Origin: Clostridiaceae bacterium
GTDB taxonomy: Bacteria > Bacillota > Clostridia > Oscillospirales > Acutalibacteraceae
NCBI GenBank assembly: GCA_904501675.1
Contig: CAJGCL010000095.1
Location: forward strand, 1-7,583
Length of the DNA: 7,583 nucleotides
Reading direction: 5' to 3'
The notes under the pieces were generated by a model. It was not told the DNA's origin. It made no database searches and saw nothing but the letters and a program-made list of their open reading frames with translations. The translations under genes were made by a program, and so were the position numbers. Positions 1 through 6,102 of the stretch are shown here, one piece after another; position 1 is the first letter of the stretch; every line of letters begins with the position of its first letter.

Positions 1-71
1 CCGCCACCACCGACACCGATTACTTTAATCTGAGTAACATCTTCAAAATCATTGGAAATTTCAAAGTTCAT
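1..71 (-). CDS. ftsZ: Cell division protein FtsZ, N-terminal fragment (gene runs off the window)
   Basis: FtsZ is the tubulin-like GTPase that polymerises into the cytokinetic Z-ring under the membrane. Only the first 23 codons are here. The fragment starts MNFEISNDFEDV and reaches the family hallmark IKVIGVGGGG, the first beta strand and the start of the first nucleotide-binding loop. In this family the loop continues with a GNNAVNRM-like sequence, which would lie outside the window. The ATG at 71 is preceded by GGAGGA six nucleotides upstream, so the start is secure. It follows ftsQ after a 140-nt AT-rich gap that carries a probable promoter, with no ftsA in between. The N-terminal segment before the core is short and acidic, as in Gram-positive FtsZ. 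The call rests on this short but highly characteristic motif and on the neighbouring genes. Confidence 0.93.
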   Translation of the reverse strand, partial: MNFEISNDFEDVTQIKVIGVGGG

Positions 72-77
72 TTTAAT

Positions 78-83
78 TCCTCC
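78..83 (-). promoter_or_regulatory. Shine-Dalgarno sequence of ftsZ
   Basis: GGAGGA on the minus strand, six nucleotides before the ATG at 71. It is a near-perfect match to the anti-SD sequence and one of the strongest ribosome binding sites in the window, consistent with the high FtsZ level cells need. Confidence 0.85.
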
Positions 84-134
84 AAATTTATACTTTATGT
101 TCACTTATAGTTATACATACTATATCCCTTAAAT

Positions 135-161
135 ATTATCACAGTATCAAGACAATAGCAA
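135..161 (-). promoter_or_regulatory. Probable sigma-A-type promoter driving ftsZ
   Basis: On the minus strand there is a -10 candidate GATAAT (140 to 135) preceded by TGT, which makes an extended -10 (TGnTATAAT-like). Upstream is TTGCTA (161 to 156) as a -35, with a short 15-nt spacer; the overlapping CTTGCT gives 16 nt. Transcription would begin near 128, leaving about 57 nt of leader before the ftsZ ATG. Helically phased A-tracts lie just upstream (165-208) and could act as an UP element or intrinsic bend. It sits in the longest gap of the window. No start-site data are available, so this remains a motif-based prediction. Confidence 0.55.
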
Positions 162-164
162 GTA

Positions 165-208
165 TTTTTTTGTATTTTTTAGGATTTTTGACAATAATAT
201 TGTATTTT
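165..208 (-). promoter_or_regulatory. Phased A-tracts (possible UP element or bent DNA) upstream of the ftsZ promoter
   Basis: On the minus strand, runs of A occur at 165-171, 175-180, 185-189 and 205-208, so the first three begin exactly 10 bp apart and the fourth keeps the same phase. A-tracts in phase with the helical turn are known to bend DNA, and A-rich blocks between about -40 and -60 can contact the RNA polymerase alpha subunits. If transcription starts near 128, the three close tracts fall at roughly -37 to -61. The pattern is seen directly; the function is inferred. Confidence 0.45.
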
Positions 209-211
209 GAA

Positions 212-1195
212 CTATTCCTGCTCGCCTGAAGATTCGTCAACCTCTTCGGTGAGCGAAACTGTAACAAGCTCACCATTGACATCTGTAACAACATTGCCCT
301 CTTCATCTGTAACGTAAACAGGTGATTTTGTAACCTCTTCCTCTGCTCCGTTTTTAAAATAAGCGTAAGGCTCTGTTTTCAGGTCAAGCACGCCCTCAGA
401 ATAAGGATTTATGCGATTTTCTTTGTCAATTGCTACTTTTGCACGCTGAAGTTTCAAATCCAGATTTTCCATTGAACCCAATTTAATGGTAATTCTATCT
501 TCGTAGATAAGTTTGAATTCGCCTTTTTCGGTCAATATAATTTCTGTTACGCCTTTGAAGCCACTTGATTTAAGGGTAGAAAGTACAGTAGAAAAATCCT
601 TATTTATATCCTCTTTACCCACTGAGATTTTTTCGCCCTCAACAATATTTTTGGGCTGAACACCACTTATCAACGCTACATTTTCGCGAATCATTGAAGC
701 ATTTTTATTAAGCACCTTACCCGTTTCGTCTACAAGCACATAGCCTGTTTCCTGAGGGAAAGCTGCTGTTTCTCTTGTTGCAGTAACTTCAATTGTAAGT
801 GTGTCGGGAAGTTTTCTTACAATCTTAATTGATTTTATGTATGGAAGTTTCTGTGGAAGAACCTTATTTAATTTATCTTCATTCACACTAAAAAGACTTT
901 CCCCTGTTTCAATACCGCTTTCAGCTAAAATTCTGCTATCAGCATAAACCTTAGCACCTGCAATATTAACTGTTTTTATCTTAAAGAAAACAGTAAGAGC
1001 AAGTAGAACACCAACGCAAGCAACTATAAAAGTCAAAAGAAAAAGTGAAGCTATCTTTTTTATTTTTCTTTTTCTTCTTATTCTCTTTTTGTTTATGGAA
1101 CGCACTTCATCCCTTGAAAGATTTTCCACCTTCTTTTTAGGTGGAATTATCTTGGTTTGAGAGCGCCTAGCAGTTTTTTTTCTTGATTGCTCCAT
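212..1195 (-). CDS. ftsQ: Cell division protein FtsQ/DivIB
   Basis: A bitopic division protein that works outside the membrane in the FtsQ-FtsB-FtsL (DivIB-DivIC-FtsL) complex, linking the Z-ring to septal wall synthesis. In the 327-residue product there is a very basic cytoplasmic tail (1-47), one membrane segment (about 48-71, IASLFLLTFIVACVGVLLAL), a POTRA domain (about 72-140, beginning FKIKTVNIAG, with the typical KIVRKLPDTLTIEV near 124-137), then an FtsQ/DivIB beta domain (GYVLVDETGKVLN at 151-163) and an acidic low-complexity tail (about 284-327). The frame is open to 1225, but that start has no ribosome binding site. ATG 1195 is preceded by GAAAGG nine nucleotides upstream and is preferred. 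It overlaps murA by 29 nt, which suggests translational coupling. Length fits the DivIB type; divIB would be an equally good name. Confidence 0.93.
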   Translation of the reverse strand: MEQSRKKTARRSQTKIIPPKKKVENLSRDEVRSINKKRIRRKRKIKKIASLFLLTFIVACVGVLLALTVFFKIKTVNIAGAKVYADSRILAESGIETGESLFSVNEDKLNKVLPQKLPYIKSIKIVRKLPDTLTIEVTATRETAAFPQETGYVLVDETGKVLNKNASMIRENVALISGVQPKNIVEGEKISVGKEDINKDFSTVLSTLKSSGFKGVTEIILTEKGEFKLIYEDRITIKLGSMENLDLKLQRAKVAIDKENRINPYSEGVLDLKTEPYAYFKNGAEEEVTKSPVYVTDEEGNVVTDVNGELVTVSLTEEVDESSGEQE

Positions 1196-2453
1196 CCTTC
1201 TTAACCTTTCTGTAAACATCTGCATTTAAAGAGCAAAGGCAATTTTCAAAATCTTCGTAACCTCTGTCTGTAAACTCTGTATTTAATACTTCTGTTGTTC
1301 CGTCGGCACAAATACCCGCAAGCACCAAGGCCGCGCCACCTCTTAAATCTTGCGCCTGAACCTCTGCACCATAAAGGCGTCTAACACCTTCAACTACCGC
1401 AACTCTGCCTTCTGTACGTATTTTTGCACCCATGCGTACAAGCTCCGGCACATGTTTAAAACGGCTTTCAAAAATATTTTCAACAATAACACTTGTTCCC
1501 TCTGCCACAGAAGCAAGAGTTGTAAATAATGCTTGCGAATCTGTCGGGAAACCGGGATAAGGTTGTGTAATAATTTTATCAATACGGTTCAATCTGCCCG
1601 TGGCTTTTATGCGTATAGATTTACATTTGACACGAATATCGCACCCTGCCTCTTCAAGAAGCGGAAGCACAGAATTAAGGTGGTGAGGTTCAGTATTAAG
1701 AAGCTCAACATCGCCTCCCGAAACAGCTCCTGCAACAAGGTATGTGGAAGCAACTATTCTATCACAGATAACGGAATGCTCAGCATTATGAAGAGCATTA
1801 ACACCTTCAACAGTTATTATGCTTTCGCCTGCACCACTGATTCTTGCACCACATTTATTAAGAAATTCGCACAAATCACTAATTTCTGGTTCTCTTGCGC
1901 AATTCACTATAGTAGTTATTCCCTTGGCTGTAGTTGCCACTAAAACCGCGTTTTCGGTAGCACCCACACTAGGAAAAGATAAGGTTATTTTTCCACCTTC
2001 AAGCCCCGATGTACTACAACAAAGTCTGCCTGAGCCCTCATTAACTTCAACGCCAAGGCGTTTCATAGCATAAAGATGCAGATCAATCGGTCTTAAGCCT
2101 ATTTCACACCCACCAGGTGTTGATATTACCGCTTTGCCATGACTGCCTATAATAGCGCCAAGGAATACAACAGACGAGCGCATTTCACGCATAAGTGATT
2201 CAGGTATTTCGTAGCCTGAGGCACACGAAGAATCAACGTAAACTGTGCCACTCTCTCTAGAAACAGAGCACCCTAGATTTTTCAATATTCCAAGGGTGCA
2301 CCGTATATCCGATAAATCCGGAACATTATGTATGACGCTTTTACCTTTAACAAGAAGCGTGGCAGCAAGAATGGGCAGGGCACTATTTTTTGAGCCCTGT
2401 ACCCTAAGACTACCATTTAACCTTCTACCACCATTTACAATGAAGCTCTGCAT
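1167..2453 (-). CDS. murA: UDP-N-acetylglucosamine 1-carboxyvinyltransferase MurA
   Basis: Cytosolic enzyme of the first committed step of peptidoglycan synthesis: it moves enolpyruvate from PEP to the 3'-OH of UDP-GlcNAc. The 428-residue product is an EPSP-synthase-type double inside-out barrel. The key residues fall almost exactly on E. coli numbering: K22-N23 in GSKNSALP, the catalytic Cys at 116 in PGGCEIGLRPIDLH (E. coli Cys115), D305 in GFPTDSQA and R397 in TDRGYEDF. Because the active-site Cys is present rather than Asp, the enzyme is predicted to be fosfomycin-sensitive. The frame is open from a GTG at 2471, but the strong SD AAAGGAG lies inside that extension, eight nucleotides before ATG 2453, so 2453 is the start. 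The last residues are lysine-rich (VKKDGAIKKKNC) and overlap the ftsQ start. Firmicutes often carry two murA paralogues; which one this is cannot be told from the window. Confidence 0.97.
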   Translation of the reverse strand: MQSFIVNGGRRLNGSLRVQGSKNSALPILAATLLVKGKSVIHNVPDLSDIRCTLGILKNLGCSVSRESGTVYVDSSCASGYEIPESLMREMRSSVVFLGAIIGSHGKAVISTPGGCEIGLRPIDLHLYAMKRLGVEVNEGSGRLCCSTSGLEGGKITLSFPSVGATENAVLVATTAKGITTIVNCAREPEISDLCEFLNKCGARISGAGESIITVEGVNALHNAEHSVICDRIVASTYLVAGAVSGGDVELLNTEPHHLNSVLPLLEEAGCDIRVKCKSIRIKATGRLNRIDKIITQPYPGFPTDSQALFTTLASVAEGTSVIVENIFESRFKHVPELVRMGAKIRTEGRVAVVEGVRRLYGAEVQAQDLRGGAALVLAGICADGTTEVLNTEFTDRGYEDFENCLCSLNADVYRKVKKDGAIKKKNC

Positions 2454-2461
2454 ACAGCGCG

Positions 2462-2468
2462 CTCCTTT
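2462..2468 (-). promoter_or_regulatory. Shine-Dalgarno sequence that fixes the murA start
   Basis: AAAGGAG on the minus strand, eight nucleotides before ATG 2453. It lies inside the in-frame extension that begins with GTG at 2471, so it argues against that upstream start. Confidence 0.85.
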
Positions 2469-2491
2469 CACATGAAAAGACTTAACGCTAC

Positions 2492-2520
2492 ATAATATGC
2501 AATTTTATAAAAATGGTTAA
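2492..2520 (-). promoter_or_regulatory. Possible weak promoter upstream of murA
   Basis: In the 75-nt murG-murA gap, TTAACC (2520 to 2515) and TATTAT (2497 to 2492) are separated by 17 nt, matching 4/6 and 5/6 of the -35 and -10 consensus. This would start transcription about 30 nt before the murA ATG. The gap is AT-rich, so chance matches are likely. Confidence 0.3.
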
Positions 2521-2528
2521 ATATTGAT

Positions 2529-3647
2529 TTAATTTTTAATAAGACCCACAACAATATCACAAATACGGTTTGTTGCATCTACAACAGCCATTTCACTAGC
2601 ATTTGCGCTTATCTGACTATACCGTTTTTCATCCTTCACAAGGTTATCAATCGCGTTACCCAACACCTTGCCCGTAAGGTCTTTTTCCTCAATAATCACT
2701 GCCGCACCTTTATTAACAAGAGCCATTGCATTGTGATACTGATGATTTTCAGTAACGTTTGGTGAAGGAATAAGAATTGAAGGTTTGCCTAAAGCCTGAA
2801 TCTCAGAAAGAGAGGATGCACCTGCACGACAAATAACTACATCTGCTGCAGAAAGACAACGTTCCATATCATTTATGTATGATCTAATCTGAATATTTGG
2901 TGATTTATCTGTTTCAATGCCTCTGTCTCTTAATTTATCGGGCACCCACACACCATTCTGACCTGTAGATACTATAAAATTATAATTATTATCATGCATA
3001 TGAGAAGCAATAACATCAACAATAGCCTTATTTATTTCTCTCGAGCCCAAAGAGCCACCCATTGAAAGGATTATAGGATTATCGTTAAAACCTAACTCCT
3101 CACGTGATTTAACAGGGTCTGCCTCAAGAATCTCTCCACGGATTGGAAGACCTGTTATAACAGGCTCGTTTTTACACTTAAGATGTTTTTTCGCATCCTC
3201 GGATGTAAGCATAACAACATCCACTTTTTCAGCAAGCGCCTTGTTTGTTACACCAGGATAAGCGTTTTGTTCGTGAATGGCGGTAGGTACACCCATTTTT
3301 GCTGCCATTCTTATAACAGGACCGCTTACATATCCACCGAAACCGATTGCTACATCAGGTTTGAATTCACTTATTATTTCTTTAACTGCACCCGAGCTTT
3401 TTGCAAGCCTTATTACAGTTTTAATATTCGCTTTTATTTCTGCAGGAGAGAAACCTCTCTTGAACCCGCTTATTTCAATTGTTTTTAAAGGATATCCTGC
3501 CGCAGGAACGATCTTTGCTTCTATTCTGTCTGCAGTACCTACAAAGCAGATTTCTGCATCCGGATATCTTTTTCTAATTTCACCTGCTACCGCAAGAGCG
3601 GGATTAACATGGCCACCTGTGCCGCCTGCCGCTATCAGAACTTTCAT
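2529..3647 (-). CDS. murG: UDP-GlcNAc:undecaprenyl-PP-MurNAc-pentapeptide GlcNAc transferase MurG
   Basis: Membrane-associated GT-B glycosyltransferase on the cytoplasmic face that adds GlcNAc to lipid I to make lipid II. The 372-residue product is full length for the family. In the N-terminal, lipid I-binding half are the glycine-rich loop GGTGGHVNPALAVA (8-21) with the conserved His13, FGGYVSGP (103-110) and HEQNAYPGVTNK (125-136). In the C-terminal, UDP-GlcNAc-binding half are the GGSLGSREIN loop (197-206), RAGASSLSE (274-282) and SPNVTENHQYHNA (295-307). The start at 3647 keeps MKVLIAAGGTGG at the very N-terminus, as expected. The upstream SD is modest: AAAGG 12 nt away or GGTG 6 nt away. 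It follows ftsW after 31 nt, so the two are very likely co-transcribed. Confidence 0.97.
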   Translation of the reverse strand: MKVLIAAGGTGGHVNPALAVAGEIRKRYPDAEICFVGTADRIEAKIVPAAGYPLKTIEISGFKRGFSPAEIKANIKTVIRLAKSSGAVKEIISEFKPDVAIGFGGYVSGPVIRMAAKMGVPTAIHEQNAYPGVTNKALAEKVDVVMLTSEDAKKHLKCKNEPVITGLPIRGEILEADPVKSREELGFNDNPIILSMGGSLGSREINKAIVDVIASHMHDNNYNFIVSTGQNGVWVPDKLRDRGIETDKSPNIQIRSYINDMERCLSAADVVICRAGASSLSEIQALGKPSILIPSPNVTENHQYHNAMALVNKGAAVIIEEKDLTGKVLGNAIDNLVKDEKRYSQISANASEMAVVDATNRICDIVVGLIKN

Positions 3648-3678
3648 AAATCACACCATCCTTTAAACTTAAGTTATT

Positions 3679-4926
3679 TTAATCTTTTGCTTTTGCTCGT
3701 TTCATTGAATATACTTTTTTCAAATCTGCCTGACGGGATACGGAAAGGATTACACCCATTTCTGCCAGAGTAATAAACAAAGCCGTACCACCATAACTGA
3801 AGAAAGGAAGCGGAATACCTGTGTTAGGCACGGTATCTGTAATAACCGCTATATTGAAAACCACCTGTAAGGCAAGCTGAGATGTCATACCAAAAGCAAG
3901 AAGGGCACCAAAACGGTCTCTTGCTCTCATGCCTATATAAATTCCACGCCATATAAGAACACCAAAGAGAATAAGAATCATTACGCAACCAACAAAACCT
4001 AACTCCTCGCCTATAATTGAGAAGATAAAGTCTGTATGGCACTCTGAAACATAAAGGTATTTCTGCTTTGAATTACCTATGCCTGCACCTAAAAGACCAC
4101 CTGAACCGAGGGCATAAAGAGAGTGGTTTATCTGCCAACGGGCATCATCAGGCTGATAATCCTTTATACGCCATGCTCTTATACGCTCTATCATATACTC
4201 CTTCAAAGGAAGGTCTTCATAATTAAAAATAACATATACAAGAACAATAAGTGCAACAACACCACCTATTGCAAACCAGCTTGCCTTACACTCTCCCATC
4301 CAGAGCATTGTTATACCGATAAGCATTATAAGAATAGCACCTGAAAGGTGGCTTCCTATAAGCACCATACCCGCGGTAAATGCCACAATAAATGCATAGA
4401 AGAAAAGCGTTGATGTTGCAGATGTGATTTTAATTGAACCTTTTGTAAGTTCAGTAATTTTCACAGCCCATGGAGCCTGAGAAGACTTGTTGCTTAAAAT
4501 CTTTTTGCGGTCCTTATTAAGACCATAAGCAAGAAAGATAATAAGGAAAAACTTTGCAAGTTCAGAAGGCTGGAAACCGATAGGACCAATATATATCCAA
4601 CGGTTTATATCTCCGCCACCCTTGAGAACTGTTACAAAAAGAAGAACGAGAGAGCCTAACCAACCTAAAGTGGAAACAAGACTTAAATATTTATAGTTAA
4701 GGTGGGAACCAAACCACATAAGTATTACGCCAAATATGGCAATACCTGTCTGCCTTTTAAAATAATACAGGCTATCACCATTAGGTGATAAATGGAAAGA
4801 ATAAATGTAACTTGCGGAAAGGAGCATTACAAGGCCTACTGCCAATACAACAAGCATTATTATAAAGAACGGAACATCCATACCGTTTTTTATTAAAAAA
4901 TCCTTTGCCATATTTTTCTTTGGCAT
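3679..4926 (-). CDS. ftsW: SEDS-family peptidoglycan glycosyltransferase FtsW (or SpoVE)
   Basis: Polytopic membrane protein that polymerises lipid II into glycan strands at the septum with a partner class B penicillin-binding protein. The 415-residue product has many hydrophobic segments, with QPSELAKF at 119-126, the catalytic-Asp motif HTDFIFSIIGEELG at 297-310 (Asp299) and the family signature NTGIPLPFFSYGGTAL at 368-383. In FtsW and RodA relatives the motif before HTD often reads PEA; here it is SEC. The frame is open to 4989, inside mraY, but ATG 4926 has AGGAAAGGTG 10-12 nt upstream and gives a normal cytoplasmic N-terminus; ATG 4911 is a weaker alternative. In B. subtilis this position between murD and murG is held by spoVE, a sporulation paralogue, so in a spore-former the gene could serve either role; sequence alone does not settle it. 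Confidence 0.93.
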   Translation of the reverse strand: MPKKNMAKDFLIKNGMDVPFFIIMLVVLAVGLVMLLSASYIYSFHLSPNGDSLYYFKRQTGIAIFGVILMWFGSHLNYKYLSLVSTLGWLGSLVLLFVTVLKGGGDINRWIYIGPIGFQPSELAKFFLIIFLAYGLNKDRKKILSNKSSQAPWAVKITELTKGSIKITSATSTLFFYAFIVAFTAGMVLIGSHLSGAILIMLIGITMLWMGECKASWFAIGGVVALIVLVYVIFNYEDLPLKEYMIERIRAWRIKDYQPDDARWQINHSLYALGSGGLLGAGIGNSKQKYLYVSECHTDFIFSIIGEELGFVGCVMILILFGVLIWRGIYIGMRARDRFGALLAFGMTSQLALQVVFNIAVITDTVPNTGIPLPFFSYGGTALFITLAEMGVILSVSRQADLKKVYSMKRAKAKD

Positions 4927-4963
4927 AAGACTACAACACCTTTCCTGAAAATAGTTTACTGTT

Positions 4964-6034
4964 TTACTGTGGTGCGCCGAAATGCACAAGAAGCACCGCT
5001 ATAACACCACCGACAAGATTTATGAGACTGAAAATTTTAACAATCTTAACCTCTTTCCAACCACACATTTCGAAATGATGGTGGATAGGAGCCATTTTGA
5101 AAATTCGTTTACCGTGAGTAAGCTTGAAATAACCTATCTGAATAATATCTGATGCAAACTCAATTACGTAAATGATACCTGTAAGAAGAATTATTATAGG
5201 ACAATCAACTGCGTAGCTGAAGGCTACAACAAGACCACCCAAGAACATTGAGCCTAAGTCGCCCATCATAACCTTTGCAGGATGCCAGTTCCAAATAAGG
5301 TAACCAACAAGACCACCTGCAAGAGCAGCTGACATAAGACTTATACCGAGACAGTTACGAAGACCTGCTATTGCAATAAAGCTGAGAGCGGCTGTAAGAG
5401 TAACTGAGCCACAAAGACCGTCAACACCATCGGTAAAGTTCACTGCGTTGGTAGTTGCATAAATAACTGCAAAGCCAAGAATCCAGAAGAAGAACTTTGT
5501 TTCTACCATACCAACGAAAGGAATAAATGTTGCTCCTGTTGGGTCATTTATAAAGAGAGTAAGCAAATAGCCTACCATCAAAATAACCTGAAGCACTGTT
5601 TTCTGCTTAATGGTGAGACCAAGGTTGCGCTTTTTTACAACCTTTATGTAGTCATCAAGGAAACCTATAAATGCAAAGCCGAGAGCCATTACAAGACCGC
5701 TCCAGACCTTGATTTTATTAGATGCAGCCTGAGCAGAAACAACGTTATTGAGTATCTCACTCTGAGCACCGTCGGAAACGGATGCAACAATATCTCCACC
5801 CATTATTTTATCAACAAGAACTACTGCAACAAAGGCTACTACAGTACCTACAACAAAGAGAATACCGCCCATCGTAGGAGTACCTTGTTTATTCTTGTGC
5901 CACTTGGGACCTATATCAAGAATAGTCTGACCGAATTTAAGTTTATGAAGAAAAGGTATTACCACATAGCCTAAACCGAAGGAAATTGCAAAAGCAATAA
6001 CCGCAGCAACTATACAAGCAACAATAATGTTCAT
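4964..6034 (-). CDS. mraY: Phospho-N-acetylmuramoyl-pentapeptide transferase MraY
   Basis: Integral membrane enzyme that transfers phospho-MurNAc-pentapeptide from UDP to undecaprenyl phosphate, giving lipid I. The 356-residue product has about ten hydrophobic segments and all family motifs: GTPTMGG (51-57), the FLDDY aspartates (Asp127-Asp128), NAVNFTDGVDGL (196-207), MGDLGSMFLGG (257-267, Asp259) and the histidine motif MAPIHHHFEMCGW (314-326). These match the Mg2+-binding and catalytic residues known from structures. One oddity is a long extracytoplasmic loop (about 76-109) between the second and third membrane segments. The start is firm: AAGGAG at 6043-6048 lies eight nucleotides before ATG 6034. 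It follows murF after 68 nt and precedes ftsW by 37 nt, with no murD between. Confidence 0.97.
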   Translation of the reverse strand: MNIIVACIVAAVIAFAISFGLGYVVIPFLHKLKFGQTILDIGPKWHKNKQGTPTMGGILFVVGTVVAFVAVVLVDKIMGGDIVASVSDGAQSEILNNVVSAQAASNKIKVWSGLVMALGFAFIGFLDDYIKVVKKRNLGLTIKQKTVLQVILMVGYLLTLFINDPTGATFIPFVGMVETKFFFWILGFAVIYATTNAVNFTDGVDGLCGSVTLTAALSFIAIAGLRNCLGISLMSAALAGGLVGYLIWNWHPAKVMMGDLGSMFLGGLVVAFSYAVDCPIIILLTGIIYVIEFASDIIQIGYFKLTHGKRIFKMAPIHHHFEMCGWKEVKIVKIFSLINLVGGVIAVLLVHFGAPQ

Positions 6035-6042
6035 TTCACGTT

Positions 6043-6048
6043 CTCCTT
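6043..6048 (-). promoter_or_regulatory. Shine-Dalgarno sequence of mraY
   Basis: AAGGAG on the minus strand, eight nucleotides before ATG 6034, an ideal spacing that confirms the mraY start. Confidence 0.85.
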
Positions 6049-6070
6049 ATGTACCTTATTTTCTATCTTT

Positions 6071-6099
6071 ATTTTACCTTAAATAGGAACAGAAAACAA
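6071..6099 (-). promoter_or_regulatory. Possible internal promoter upstream of mraY
   Basis: In the 68-nt murF-mraY gap, TTGTTT (6099 to 6094) and TAAAAT (6076 to 6071) are separated by exactly 17 nt. The -10 matches 5/6; the -35 matches only TTG. Transcription would start near 6064, leaving about 30 nt before mraY. The gap holds no terminator hairpin, so readthrough from murF is also expected. Confidence 0.35.
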
Positions 6100-6102
6100 G
6101 TT

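Noticed and set aside
72..211. Possible terminator between ftsQ and ftsZ
   Set aside because: The T-runs are on the plus strand; on the transcribed minus-strand sense they are A-runs, and no stable GC-rich hairpin precedes a U-tract. Readthrough into ftsZ is possible.
1533..1943. Plus-strand open frame opposite murA, and similar ones at 2245-2475, 3183-3488, 3277-3666, 6049-6429 and 6970-7230
   Set aside because: All lie antisense to well-supported murA, murG or murF coding sequence, have no recognisable domain, and their composition is that expected of an antisense shadow.
3666..3675. Perfect palindrome AACTTAAGTT in the ftsW-murG gap
   Set aside because: Only 10 bp with no loop and no following T-run, so it is not a terminator, and nothing else suggests an operator.
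4927..4989. N-terminal extension of FtsW starting at 4989 inside the end of mraY
   Set aside because: The extra 21 residues (with two Cys and two His) do not resemble FtsW N-termini, and no SD precedes 4989. ATG 4926 has AGGAAAGGTG upstream.
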